Source: Streptomyces sp. RPT161 | Lineage (GTDB): Bacteria; Actinomycetota; Actinomycetes; Streptomycetales; Streptomycetaceae | NCBI RefSeq assembly: GCF_027533845.1 | Contig: NZ_JAPZVN010000015.1 | Coordinates: 1-64,000 of the forward strand | Direction: 5' to 3' | Length of the DNA: 64,000 bases | Part shown: in pieces, positions 55,869 through 64,000 of the stretch | How positions within the stretch are numbered: the first letter of the stretch is position 1 | Layout: every line of letters begins with the position of its first letter | Notes under the pieces: generated by a model | Told to the model about the DNA's origin: nothing | Database searches by the model: none | What the model saw: only the letters and a program-made list of their open reading frames with translations | Program-made: the position numbers and the translations under genes

Positions 55869-57452
55869 TTACCGGCAGCCGCAGTTCGTCACGGTGGCGG
55901 CCAGCCGGTCCAGCGCGGTGACCGCGTTCGTGGCGTTCTGGGTGCCGGAGGCCATGAACGCGAAGACCAGCAGGCGGCCGTCGGCGTCCACCGCCGTCCC
56001 GGCGAGGGTGTTGACGCCGGTGAGGGTGCCGGTCTTGGCGTGCACCAGGCCCGCCGCGTCGGAGGTGGCACCGCTGAAGCGGTCGCTGAGGGTCCCGGTG
56101 AAACCGGCGATCGGCAGCCCGCTGAGCACCGGCCGCAGTTGCGGGTGGGCCGGGTCGGCGGCGGTGTACAGCAGCCGGGCCAGCAACTGCGCGGTGAGCC
56201 GGTCGTCGCGGTCCAGACCGCTGCCGTCGTTGAAGCTGGTGCCGGCCAGCGGCAGCCCGATCCTGCCCAGTTCCTCGCTGATCGCCTGCGCCCCGCCGGC
56301 GAAGCTCACCGGCTTGCCGAGGCTGATCGCGGTCTGCCGGGCCAGTGCCTCCGCGATGTCGTTGTCGCTGTTGGTCAGCATCCGCTCGACCAGTGCGGAC
56401 AGCGGCATGGAGTCCACCTCGGCGAGCCGGGCCTCCTCGCCCGCGGGCGCGCTGCCCGGCCGTACGTCGCCGTCCACGGTGATCCCGCGGTCGCGCAGCA
56501 TCCCGGCGAAGGCCTGGGCGGCGGAGTCGGCCGGATCGGCGACCCTGGGGGCGTTCTCGGTGGAGTTGGGGTCGACCCGGCCCTCGTCCACCATGAGCGG
56601 GGTGACCGGGGCGATGTTGGGGTCGACGCCGATGGGGTGCAGCAGCGGGCCGGTGTAGAGCGAGGTGTCGTAGCTCAGTTGGACCTTCGTCCAGCCCCGC
56701 TCCTTGAGCGTCCTGGCGGTGGCGTCGGCGAGGTCGCTCAGGCTGGCCGGGGTGGCGTCCGGGTCGGTGCCCGGCGGCGTGGGCCGCGCGGTGAGGGTGG
56801 GGTCGCCGCCGCCGACCAGGACGATGCCGCCCGGTGCGGCGCCGGGGACGACGGTGGTGGGGATCCGGTAGTCGTCGCCGAGGCTCTGCAGGGCGGCGAC
56901 CGCGGTGGCGATCTTGGTGGTGGAGGCGGGCGTGGAGGGGGCGTCCGGGTCGTGGCCGTACAGCTGGCGCCCGGTGGCGGCGTCCAGTACCACTCCGGCC
57001 CGCACCGCGCCGAGCGCCGGGTCGTCGAACAGCGGGGAGAGCGCGTTGTCCAGGCCCTGCCCGGTGGGCAGCGGTACGGTCTGCGGCGAGAGGCCTGGCC
57101 CGAGCCCGGCCAGCACCGGGGGCGCGCTGGGCGCCGTTGCGGGGGTACGGCCGGTGCGTCCCGCGCCTTCCCGGGCGGCGGCCCAGTTCCGTTCCGCCAC
57201 CCGCTGGCCGTCCGCCCAGGGGCCCGCCGCGGTGACGGCGACCAGCGCGACGGCCAGCCCGACGCCCCCCGCGCCGACCGCCACCCGTGTGGCGCCGCCC
57301 TCGAAGGTCGCCCTGCGGGCGGCAGCGAGAACCGGCCGCAGCCCGGCCACCGCCCGGACCGCGCCCCGGTCCAGACCCGCGCGGCGGGACACGCTGACCG
57401 CCCAGCGCCGAACACGGTCAGAATTGCTATGGCTCCAGTCACGACCGATCAT
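55869..57452 (-). CDS. dacB: D-alanyl-D-alanine carboxypeptidase/endopeptidase (PBP4-type)
   Basis: Low-molecular-mass penicillin-binding protein that trims or cuts peptidoglycan stem peptides. It has 527 residues with one N-terminal membrane segment (about residues 55-78). The active-site motifs are STTK (in [10 protein letters not shown]), SDN (in [12 protein letters not shown]) and KTG (in [10 protein letters not shown]). ATG 57452 is used. It is divergent from ppa. The N-terminal basic stretch of about 50 residues before the membrane helix is longer than in most relatives, so a downstream start is possible. Confidence 0.9.
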   Translation of the reverse strand: MIGRDWSHSNSDRVRRWAVSVSRRAGLDRGAVRAVAGLRPVLAAARRATFEGGATRVAVGAGGVGLAVALVAVTAAGPWADGQRVAERNWAAAREGAGRTGRTPATAPSAPPVLAGLGPGLSPQTVPLPTGQGLDNALSPLFDDPALGAVRAGVVLDAATGRQLYGHDPDAPSTPASTTKIATAVAALQSLGDDYRIPTTVVPGAAPGGIVLVGGGDPTLTARPTPPGTDPDATPASLSDLADATARTLKERGWTKVQLSYDTSLYTGPLLHPIGVDPNIAPVTPLMVDEGRVDPNSTENAPRVADPADSAAQAFAGMLRDRGITVDGDVRPGSAPAGEEARLAEVDSMPLSALVERMLTNSDNDIAEALARQTAISLGKPVSFAGGAQAISEELGRIGLPLAGTSFNDGSGLDRDDRLTAQLLARLLYTAADPAHPQLRPVLSGLPIAGFTGTLSDRFSGATSDAAGLVHAKTGTLTGVNTLAGTAVDADGRLLVFAFMASGTQNATNAVTALDRLAATVTNCGCR

Positions 57453-57621
57453 TAACGGACGCCTCCGCGACAGCGGTGGATCACCTGAACGGTCGCTGTT
57501 CGGGCGGCTGCCAGCCCCCGTCGTCGCACCCTGGACCAGCCCCTTTCGCGACCACACACCTGCGTGGGGGACACTTAATCATCCGAAGTATGTGCTGATC
57601 ATGGCTGATGTTGGAGGAGCC

Positions 57622-58113
57622 TTGGAGTTCGACGTCACGATCGAGATCCCGAAGGGTTCGCGGAACAAGTACGAGGTGGACCACGAGACCGGTCGTATCC
57701 GCCTGGACCGTCGGCTTTTCACCTCGACCATGTACCCCGCCGACTACGGCTTCGTTGAGGACACCCTGGGTGAGGACGGCGACCCGCTGGACGCGCTGGT
57801 CCTGCTGGACGAGCCGACCTTTCCGGGCTGCCTGATCAAGTGCCGCGCGATCGGCATGTTCAGGATGACCGACGAGGCGGGCGGCGACGACAAGCTGCTG
57901 TGCGTCCCGGCCTCCGACCCGCGGGTGGAACACCTGCGTGACATCCATCACGTGAGCGAGTTCGACCGCCTGGAGATCCAGCACTTCTTCGAGGTCTACA
58001 AGGACCTGGAGCCGGGCAAGTCCGTCGAGGGCGCCAGCTGGGTCGGCCGCGCCGAGGCGGAGGCCGAGATCGAAGCCTCCTACAAGCGGCTGCGGGAGCA
58101 CGGCGGCCACTGA
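57622..58113 (+). CDS. ppa: Inorganic pyrophosphatase
   Basis: Hydrolyses pyrophosphate, driving biosynthetic reactions forward. It has 163 residues. The metal-binding signature is [12 protein letters not shown], with [17 protein letters not shown] at the N-terminus and [25 protein letters not shown] in the C-terminal half. The TTG at 57622 is chosen over the ATG at 57601 because GGAGGAG lies just before it and the protein then has the exact family start. A strong terminator follows 19 bases after the stop. Confidence 0.95.
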   Translation: MEFDVTIEIPKGSRNKYEVDHETGRIRLDRRLFTSTMYPADYGFVEDTLGEDGDPLDALVLLDEPTFPGCLIKCRAIGMFRMTDEAGGDDKLLCVPASDPRVEHLRDIHHVSEFDRLEIQHFFEVYKDLEPGKSVEGASWVGRAEAEAEIEASYKRLREHGGH

Positions 58114-58132
58114 GGCCCCCGCGACGCGTCGT

Positions 58133-58170
58133 TGAAGGCCCCCGCCGCCATCAGGCGGCGGGGGCCTTCA
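58133..58170. terminator. Bidirectional terminator after ppa
   Basis: A 17-bp perfect stem (58133-58149 with 58154-58170) closes an ATCA loop. It lies between the convergent ppa and ThrE-like genes. Confidence 0.9.
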
Positions 58171-58250
58171 CCAACTGCGGGAACCACCGGCTCATCAGGC
58201 GCCGGACGCCTGCAACACACCTGCCCTGACAGCCGGTTGGCGGGTGCGGT

Positions 58251-59894
58251 TCAGAACCCGCGGGTGCGCTTGGCGGCGCGCCGCACCGGGCCGCCGCCCG
58301 GGAACTTGATGACCATACGGGCGACCTCGCCACCGAGGTTGACCCCGATCGCGACCGCCAGTGCCAGCGCCGCGGCCTTGGCGAGGGACGCCACGCCCAC
58401 GTCCTGCTTCCCCTGTGTGAAGGCGAGCAGCCCGAAGTACGTGGCGCTACCCGGCAGCAGCGGCCCGATGGCCGCGGTGACGTACGGCAGCGCGGAGGCG
58501 AACCGGTACCGCGAGAGCAACTGGCCGAACAGGCCGACCAGACCGGCGGCGACCGCCGTCGCGGCGATCGGCGAGAGTCCCGCCTGGTAGTGCAGCGCCC
58601 CGTAGACCACCCAGGCCACACCGCCGTTGAGCGTGACGATCGGCAGCACCGAGCGCTCGCACTGGAGCAGCACCGCGAAGGCGAGCGTCAGCGTCATCGC
58701 CGCCACCAGTTGCACCGGCGCGTTCTGATAGGTGTGCAGGGCCTCGTCGGGATTGAGCTGGGCGTGCAGGCTCACCCCGACGTACAGCACCATCGTCACG
58801 CCGAAGACGATGCCGACGATCAGGTACATGACCTCCAGCAACCGGGCGGAGGCGGTGATGTAGAAGCCGGTCAGCCCGTCCTGCACCCCGGCCACCAGCG
58901 CCCGTCCCGGGATCAGCGCGTACAGCCCACCGGTGATCACCGCGGAGGACTGCACATGGCCGCCGCCCGGCAGGTAGGAGCCGTAGAGGTTCATCAGCAC
59001 GCCCATGGCGGCGGCGGGCATCGCGGCGGCGACGAACTGGTAGAACTCCGGCAAGCCGCGCCCCGCGCACAGCCAGGCGAGCCGGTCGCCGAGCATCGCT
59101 CCGACGGCCGCCGCCACGAAGACCGTCGGGCCACCGCCGACCAGCATGCTCGCCGCACCAGCCAGCACTCCGGCGCCGAGCGTCAGCAGCCAGCCGGGGT
59201 ACGGGTGCCGGTTGCGGCGCATCTCGGCGAGCCTGCCGTAGGCGTCCTCAAGGGTCGCCTCGTGCGCCGTGATGTCGTCGATCAACCGGAAGACGGCGGC
59301 GAGCCGGGTGTAGTCGGTGCCGCGGCGGCGCACCGTGCGGCTGGCCGTGATCGGGTCGTCGACCAGGGACGGCTGATGGGTGATGGACAGCAGGGTGAAG
59401 GTGACGTTGGGCTCGACCCGGTCGAGCCCGTAGGCGTGGGCGACGCCGAACATCGCCGCCTCCACGTCCTCCGCGCCCTCACCCCCGGCCAGCAGCAGCT
59501 CGCCGATACGCAGCGTCAGGTCGAGGACGCGGGGCACGGACGGGCCTTCGGACTCGGGCTTGCCGGCCCGCTCCGGCGCCGGGCGTTCGGCGACCGGCAT
59601 CCGCAGCATGGCGCGCATCCGGTCCTGCCAGGGGGCGTCACTGGGCAGCCGGACCACGGGAATGCCCTCGGGCGGCGTGAAGGCGGGCAGGGTGTGGTTG
59701 CCGGTGGTGCTGCCGTTGGTGGCGGACGCCGGGCGGGTGGGCGGCAGGAACGCGGAGCCCTCGGGCTCCGGTGCGGGCGGGAGCGGCACTCCCAGGGGTG
59801 GGGTGAACGCGGAGCGCGACTCGTCGGACTCGGGCTTGGCGTCCTGCGGGCTGGTGCCCAGCACACTGCCGTCAGTCCGCTTGCTCTCCGTCAC
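58251..59894 (-). CDS. Threonine/serine exporter family protein (ThrE-like)
   Basis: A 547-residue membrane protein. The first 100 residues are Pro/Ser-rich and probably disordered. The cytoplasmic DUF1212 domain follows (VLDLTLRIGELLLAGGEGAEDVEAAMFGVAHAYGLDRVEPNVTF). Ten or so hydrophobic segments come next, in two halves (from WLLTLGAGVLAGAASMLVGG and again from VAAMTLTLAFAVLL), the ThrE topology. Corynebacterial ThrE exports threonine and serine. Substrate is inferred from the family. Confidence 0.87.
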   Translation of the reverse strand: MTESKRTDGSVLGTSPQDAKPESDESRSAFTPPLGVPLPPAPEPEGSAFLPPTRPASATNGSTTGNHTLPAFTPPEGIPVVRLPSDAPWQDRMRAMLRMPVAERPAPERAGKPESEGPSVPRVLDLTLRIGELLLAGGEGAEDVEAAMFGVAHAYGLDRVEPNVTFTLLSITHQPSLVDDPITASRTVRRRGTDYTRLAAVFRLIDDITAHEATLEDAYGRLAEMRRNRHPYPGWLLTLGAGVLAGAASMLVGGGPTVFVAAAVGAMLGDRLAWLCAGRGLPEFYQFVAAAMPAAAMGVLMNLYGSYLPGGGHVQSSAVITGGLYALIPGRALVAGVQDGLTGFYITASARLLEVMYLIVGIVFGVTMVLYVGVSLHAQLNPDEALHTYQNAPVQLVAAMTLTLAFAVLLQCERSVLPIVTLNGGVAWVVYGALHYQAGLSPIAATAVAAGLVGLFGQLLSRYRFASALPYVTAAIGPLLPGSATYFGLLAFTQGKQDVGVASLAKAAALALAVAIGVNLGGEVARMVIKFPGGGPVRRAAKRTRGF

Positions 59895-59962
59895 CTGCTG
59901 CGATCCCTTTCCCGCTCCTCTTCGCCGGTTACCCAGACAAGGCTACGTGTAGACCGCAAGGT

Positions 59963-60694
59963 TCAGCGCTTGGCCGCTCGATGCCGGCCACGCTGCTGCG
60001 GAGCCGGGGCCGGCATCGGTCCGGCGTCCCGGCGGCCACCGCCGGTCGCTGTGGCCGCCTTCGCCGACTTGCGCCGCGAGCGCAGGTACTCGAAGGCGAT
60101 CGGGATCACCGAGACGAACACGATCACGATGAAGATCGCCTCGACGTTGTCACGGATGAACGCGATCTGGCCGAGGAAGTAGCCGAGCACGGTCACGCCC
60201 GCGCCCCACAGCGTGCCGCCGATGAGGTTGAAGACGAAGAACGAGCGGTAGTTCATCCGGCTCACCCCGGCGATGATCGGGGTGAAGGTCCGTACGATCG
60301 GCACGAAGCGGGCCAGGATGATCGACTTCGGGCCGTGGTGCTCGAAGAACTCGTGCGCCTTCTCGACGTTCTCCTGTTTGAAAAGCTTCGAGTCCGGCCG
60401 CCGGAACAGCGCCGGGCCGACCTTGCGGCCGAACAGATAGCCCGCCTGGTCGCCGAGCACGGCGGCGACCGCCACCAGCAGGCACACCAGCCACAGCGGA
60501 TAGTGCAGGTACTGGCCGTTGGCTATCAGCAGACCGGTGGTGAACAGCAACGAGTCACCGGGCAGGAAGAAACCGATCAGCAGACCCGACTCGGCGAACA
60601 CCACCAGCAGGATCCCGACCAGCGCGAAGCCGCCGAAGTTCTCGATCAGCTGCTGGGGGTTGAGCCAGGCGGGGCCCAAGGCGAGAGTCGTCAC
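59963..60694 (-). CDS. DedA-family membrane protein
   Basis: A 243-residue membrane protein of the DedA/VTT family, members of which act in lipid carrier recycling and envelope integrity. The signature parts are VVFAESGLLIGFFLPGDSLLFTTGLL, LGDQAGYLFGRKVGP and ARFVPIVRTFTPIIAGVSRMNYRSFF, with the conserved Arg and Pro residues. The basic tail is RRKSAKAATATGGGRRDAG. GTG 60694 is chosen as the family start; AGGAG lies 10 bases upstream. Confidence 0.9.
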   Translation of the reverse strand: MTTLALGPAWLNPQQLIENFGGFALVGILLVVFAESGLLIGFFLPGDSLLFTTGLLIANGQYLHYPLWLVCLLVAVAAVLGDQAGYLFGRKVGPALFRRPDSKLFKQENVEKAHEFFEHHGPKSIILARFVPIVRTFTPIIAGVSRMNYRSFFVFNLIGGTLWGAGVTVLGYFLGQIAFIRDNVEAIFIVIVFVSVIPIAFEYLRSRRKSAKAATATGGGRRDAGPMPAPAPQQRGRHRAAKR

Positions 60695-60835
60695 GGGTGG
60701 CGTGCTCCTGGTCGTGGGCTCCGGACTGGCTCCTGCCACTTCCGGACTGGTCAAGTCCCCACCAGTATGAACGTAGGCCCGATACGGCGGGTTCCCCATG
60801 TGCCGCGGCCTGCCGGGCGGGGCAGGCTCAAGGGC

Positions 60836-61204
60836 ATGAGCATCGATGACTACGGCGGCGGCCAGCCCACCCAGTCCGACATCCTGGTGGTCACCACCAA
60901 CGACGTGCCCGGGCACCGTGTGGAACGGGTGATCGGCGAGGTCTTCGGACTGACCGTGCGCTCCCGGCACCTGGGCAGCCAGATCGGCGCCGGACTGAAG
61001 TCCATGATCGGTGGCGAGCTGAAGGGGCTGACCAAGACCCTGGTGCAGACCCGCAACCAGGCCATGGAGCGCCTGGTGGAGCAGGCGAGGGCGCGCGGGG
61101 CGAACGCGGTGCTGATGATGCGCTTCGACGTGACCGAGGCCGCCGACGTGGGCACCGAGGTCTGTGCCTACGGAACCGCCGTGGTGCTGGTCCGGGAGGG
61201 CTGA
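60836..61204 (+). CDS. YbjQ/DUF74-family protein
   Basis: A 122-residue protein of the YbjQ family, small pentameric-ring proteins sometimes annotated as heavy-metal binding. Motifs are DILVVTTNDVPGHRVERVIGEVFGLTVRS, MIGGELKGLTKTLVQTRNQAMERLVEQARARGANAVLMMRFD and the C-terminal EVCAYGTAVVL. It has no membrane segment. It is divergent from the DedA gene. The ATG 60836 is preceded by a weak purine-rich stretch (AAGGG). Confidence 0.88.
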   Translation: MSIDDYGGGQPTQSDILVVTTNDVPGHRVERVIGEVFGLTVRSRHLGSQIGAGLKSMIGGELKGLTKTLVQTRNQAMERLVEQARARGANAVLMMRFDVTEAADVGTEVCAYGTAVVLVREG

Positions 61205-61271
61205 GCGCGGCCGGATCCGCGCCCTGCGGCTGCGCCCGGTCAGCGTCCGCGCGTCGGGCGCGGTGCGGCGC

Positions 61272-62960
61272 TCAGGCCGGGCGCTTGCGCAGCCGGGCGG
61301 CGAGCACCGCCACGTCGTCCTCGGCGGTGCTGGTCACCAGCTTGGCCAGCACCCGGTCCAGCAGGGCGTCCAGGCTGATGTCGACGGGCGCGGCCAGCTC
61401 CGTCAGCCGGCGCAGCGAGCGGTCGATGTCCTCGCCGCGCCGCTCCACCAGGCCGTCGGTGAACAGCAGCAGCACCGGACCGGGCAGCGCCCGCCGCTCG
61501 ACCGCGACGTAGCCGCCGATGCCGGTGCCGAGCGGGGGTCCGGGCGGGACCGGCAGCAGTTCGAAGTGGCCGTCCATGTGCAGTGCGGCGGGCGGCAGAT
61601 GGCCCGCGCTGGCATAGGTCACCGTCTCCCGCTCCGGGTCGGCGACCGCCAGCAGGCAGGTGGCGGGGCGGTCGGTGCCGGTGCCGATGATCAGGGCGTC
61701 GAGTTGTTCCAGGATCTGGTCCGGCGGCAGGTCGGCGGCGGCCAGCACCCGCAGCATGGAGCGGTAGTGCCCCATGTCGACGGCCGCCTCCACGCCGTGG
61801 CCCATCACGTCGCCCATCGCCAACAGGGTGCGCCCGCCGGAGAGTTGGACGGTGTCGAACCAGTCGCCGCCGACCAGGGCGGTGCTCCCGGCCGGGAGGT
61901 AGCGGGAGGCTACCTCGACGGTGGGCTGCGGGGTCGCGGGCTCGGAGAGCAGGGCGCGTTGCAGTTCCAGGGCGATGCCGTGCTCCCGGGTGTAGCGGCG
62001 GGCGTTGTCCAGGCTGATCGCGGCGCGCCCGGCCAGGTCCTGTGCGATGACCACGTCCTCGTCGGCGAAGTCCGGGGTGTCCCCGGCCCTCATCAGCGTC
62101 ACGGTGCCGATCGGGTGCCCCCTGGCGGCCAGCGGCACCACCATGCCGGAGTGGATCCCGGCGGCCCGGTAGCGGACGACGCGCTCGGCGTTCGCCGGGG
62201 ACCGGCCGCCCTCGGGGTGGCTGAAGCGGTTGTCGACCAGCGGCCGTCCGCTCTCCATGCTGCGCGGTATCGCCGAGCCGCTGCGGAACCGCACGTACTC
62301 CCCCGGCCCCTCGAACACCGCGGCGGCGCCCCGCAGTTCGGGCACCACCGAGATCGCCGCCCGGCGCAGCCGCAGCGTCCCGCGGGGCGACTGCCACGCC
62401 CCGTCCGCCTGCTCGGGGGGTATGACGTCGACGGTGACCGCGTCGGCGAGCACGGGCACCAGGAAATCGGCCAGTTCCGCGCAGGTGGTGTCGATGTCCA
62501 GGGTGGTGCCGATCCGGGTGGCGGCGGTGTCCAGCAGGGCGAGCCGTTCCCGGGCCTTCTCCAGGTCGTGCTGGACCTGACGGGAGGCGCTGACCTCCAG
62601 CACTATGCCGACCAGGCCGGTGACCTCGCCGTCGCGTTCCAGCCGGTGGTAGGCGCCGTGCCAGTAGCGGCGCTCATGGCCGGAGGCGGCCCGGGTGTGG
62701 CCGCTGGAGGTGGTCTCCCGGGGTATGCCGTCGGCCAGTACCTGGCGCAGCACGTCCTCCCTGGCCTCCAGGGCGGGCAGCACGTCGGGGATGGTCCGGC
62801 CGGTGTGCTCGGCGGCGGGGACGCCGTTCATCCGGGCCAGCGCGGGGTTGACGTAGACGTACCGCAGATCGGCGTCCAGCACCACGACCCCGGCTTCCGT
62901 GCCCTCCAGGATCTGGCGCAGCACCTCGCTGTCCAGCGGCTCTGGAGGATCGGCGGCCAC
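61272..62960 (-). CDS. PAS-GAF-PP2C (SpoIIE-type) serine phosphatase
   Basis: A 562-residue signalling protein. A PAS domain occupies about residues 12-125 (EGTEAGVVVLDADLRYVYVNPAL), a GAF domain about 145-320 (LALLDTAATRIGTTLDIDTTCAELADFL), and the C-terminal PP2C domain about 340-560 with the metal-binding aspartates in GGDWFDTV and MGDVMGHGVEAA and the later DDVAVLAARL. Such proteins in streptomycetes usually act on anti-sigma factor antagonists. No anti-sigma partner is adjacent. It is divergent from the asparagine synthetase gene. Confidence 0.9.
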   Translation of the reverse strand: MAADPPEPLDSEVLRQILEGTEAGVVVLDADLRYVYVNPALARMNGVPAAEHTGRTIPDVLPALEAREDVLRQVLADGIPRETTSSGHTRAASGHERRYWHGAYHRLERDGEVTGLVGIVLEVSASRQVQHDLEKARERLALLDTAATRIGTTLDIDTTCAELADFLVPVLADAVTVDVIPPEQADGAWQSPRGTLRLRRAAISVVPELRGAAAVFEGPGEYVRFRSGSAIPRSMESGRPLVDNRFSHPEGGRSPANAERVVRYRAAGIHSGMVVPLAARGHPIGTVTLMRAGDTPDFADEDVVIAQDLAGRAAISLDNARRYTREHGIALELQRALLSEPATPQPTVEVASRYLPAGSTALVGGDWFDTVQLSGGRTLLAMGDVMGHGVEAAVDMGHYRSMLRVLAAADLPPDQILEQLDALIIGTGTDRPATCLLAVADPERETVTYASAGHLPPAALHMDGHFELLPVPPGPPLGTGIGGYVAVERRALPGPVLLLFTDGLVERRGEDIDRSLRRLTELAAPVDISLDALLDRVLAKLVTSTAEDDVAVLAARLRKRPA

Positions 62961-63230
62961 CGGGTTCCTCCTCGTCAGCGGTAGCGCCCGCGGCTGTGGG
63001 CCCCTCCATCCTCAGCCGTGGCCGGATCACCCGCATCCGGGCATCGGCGGCCGGGCGACGGGGTGGCCTGATCTATACGTTGCCTCAGGCGACGGATGCC
63101 ACTTACAACTAGATGGGCGTACAGTGATCAGCGTGGTCCGGTGGCCGGACGTGCCGCGGGATCGCGCCCAAACGGGGGCAGAGCCGAGCCCCGGACCCGG
63201 GGCCGCCGACCGGAGGAGGGGAGACCGCCT

Positions 63231-64000
63231 ATGTGCGGGATCACCGGATGGATCTCCTACGAAAGTGACCTCACCCGCGAGCGGGCCACGCTCGACGCGA
63301 TGACGCAGACCATGGCCTGCCGCGGCCCGGACGCCTCGGGCGTCTGGCTGGACCGGCACGCGGCGTTCGGGCACCGCCGCCTCGCCGTCATCGACATCGA
63401 GGGCGGCAAGCAGCCGATGTCCGTCGAGGCCGACGGACGCACCGTGCTCGTCACCACCTACAGCGGCGAGATCTACAACTACCGAGAGCTTCGCGCCGAG
63501 TTGACATCCCTCGGCCACACCTTCCGCACCAGCAGCGACACCGAGGTGGCGCTGCACGCGTACCTGGAGTGGGGCGAGGACTTCACCGAGCGCCTCAACG
63601 GGATGTACGCCTTCGCGCTGTGGGACCCACGCTCGGAGGAACTGCTGCTGGTCCGCGACCGGATGGGCATCAAGCCGCTGTTCTACTACCCGACTTCGGA
63701 CGGCGTGCTGTTCGGCTCCGAGCCCAAGGCGATCCTCGCCCACCCCTCGGTACGGCCGGTGGTGGACGCCGAGGGGCTGGCCGAGCTGGTCGCCTTCTGC
63801 AAGACGCCGGAGCAGGCGATCTACAAGGGCATGAAGGAACTCAGGCCCGGCCATGTGCTGCGGGTGCGACGCGGCGGGCTGACCGTCAAGCGGTACTGGG
63901 CGCTTGAGGCCCGCGACCACACCGACGACCTGGACACCACCATCCGTACGGTGCGCGAACTGCTCGACGACATCGTCGCCCGCCAGCTGATCGCCGACGT
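63231..64000 (+). CDS. asnB: Asparagine synthetase (glutamine-hydrolysing), 3' end outside the window
   Basis: Transfers the amide of glutamine to aspartate with ATP. Only the first 256 residues are visible: the glutaminase domain with the nucleophile C2 (MCGITGWISY), CRGPDASGVWLDRHAAFGHRRLAVIDIEGGKQPM blocks including RGPDASG and GHRRLAVID, and EIYNYRELRAEL, then the start of the synthetase domain (RMGIKPLFYY). The usual NGEIYN is SGEIYN here, one residue changed beside the glutamine pocket. A GGAGGAGGGGA site lies about 6-10 bases before the ATG. No stop is seen before the window ends. Confidence 0.9.
   Translation, partial: MCGITGWISYESDLTRERATLDAMTQTMACRGPDASGVWLDRHAAFGHRRLAVIDIEGGKQPMSVEADGRTVLVTTYSGEIYNYRELRAELTSLGHTFRTSSDTEVALHAYLEWGEDFTERLNGMYAFALWDPRSEELLLVRDRMGIKPLFYYPTSDGVLFGSEPKAILAHPSVRPVVDAEGLAELVAFCKTPEQAIYKGMKELRPGHVLRVRRGGLTVKRYWALEARDHTDDLDTTIRTVRELLDDIVARQLIAD

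Noticed and set aside
58251-64000. Possible start of a biosynthetic gene cluster at the window end
   Set aside because: The genes here (ThrE-like, DedA, YbjQ, PP2C phosphatase, asnB) are ordinary; asnB alone does not indicate a cluster and no synthase genes are visible.

Overview
The window is about 73% G+C chromosomal DNA from a streptomycete (Streptomyces or a close relative). The evidence is extreme third-position G+C, frequent GTG/TTG starts, GTGA/ATGA-type gene overlaps, and a gene order that I recognise from memory as the conserved Streptomyces core block: trpS1, proC, ilvD, radA-disA, mutY, sigE-cseABC, clpC, lsr2, coaX-nadC-nadB-panC, nuoD2, fol genes, lysX/mprF, ftsH, hpt, tilS, dacB, ppa. 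I see no rRNA, tRNA, CRISPR array, insertion sequence, phage gene or biosynthetic cluster. Species assignment is not possible from the sequence alone.

Layout. 1-2240: an auxiliary-type trpS behind a leader that reads as a classical Trp-Trp attenuator, then proC. 2363-5974: an ABC-2 efflux pair divergent from a NarL-type two-component system. 5981-13464: a small membrane protein, ilvD, a TetR regulator coupled to a TIM-barrel isomerase, a Ppx/GppA phosphatase, a cysteine-rich protein, and a sigma-like/zinc-finger/BACON fusion. 13808-18258: radA-disA, an anchored protein, mutY. 18479-21592: the envelope-stress operon sigE-cseA-cseB-cseC. 21790-28133: a small secreted protein, clpC with a ClgR-type box, a primase/polymerase-like gene overlapping lsr2 tail to tail, a GNAT enzyme, a BlaI-type regulator and two small unknown genes.

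28400-33669: a tightly coupled NAD/CoA operon (Rossmann-like gene, panC, nadB, nadC, coaX). 33900-35853: a second NarL-type two-component system. 35959-38127: a MidA/NDUFAF7-like methyltransferase directly followed by an orphan complex I subunit D. 38196-43041: a coiled-coil membrane protein and an osmoprotectant ABC importer whose ATPase is divergent from the other subunits. 43167-50349: folate genes (folK, folB, folP, folE) interrupted by lysX/mprF and a divergent esterase. 50464-58113: ftsH, hpt, tilS, a zincin, dacB, ppa. 58251-64000: a ThrE-like exporter, DedA, YbjQ, a PAS-GAF-PP2C phosphatase and the 5' part of an asparagine synthetase.

Themes. Envelope stress links sigE-cseABC to a candidate sigma-E promoter in front of lysX. 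Proteostasis is represented by clpC and ftsH. NAD, pantothenate/CoA and folate synthesis are clustered. Several genes start at TANNNT-N6/7-RTG, which predicts leaderless mRNAs. The items most worth testing are the trpS attenuator with its adjoining 20-bp palindrome, the methyltransferase-NuoD pair, the sigma-E/lysX/esterase locus, and the sigma-like/zinc-finger/BACON fusion.
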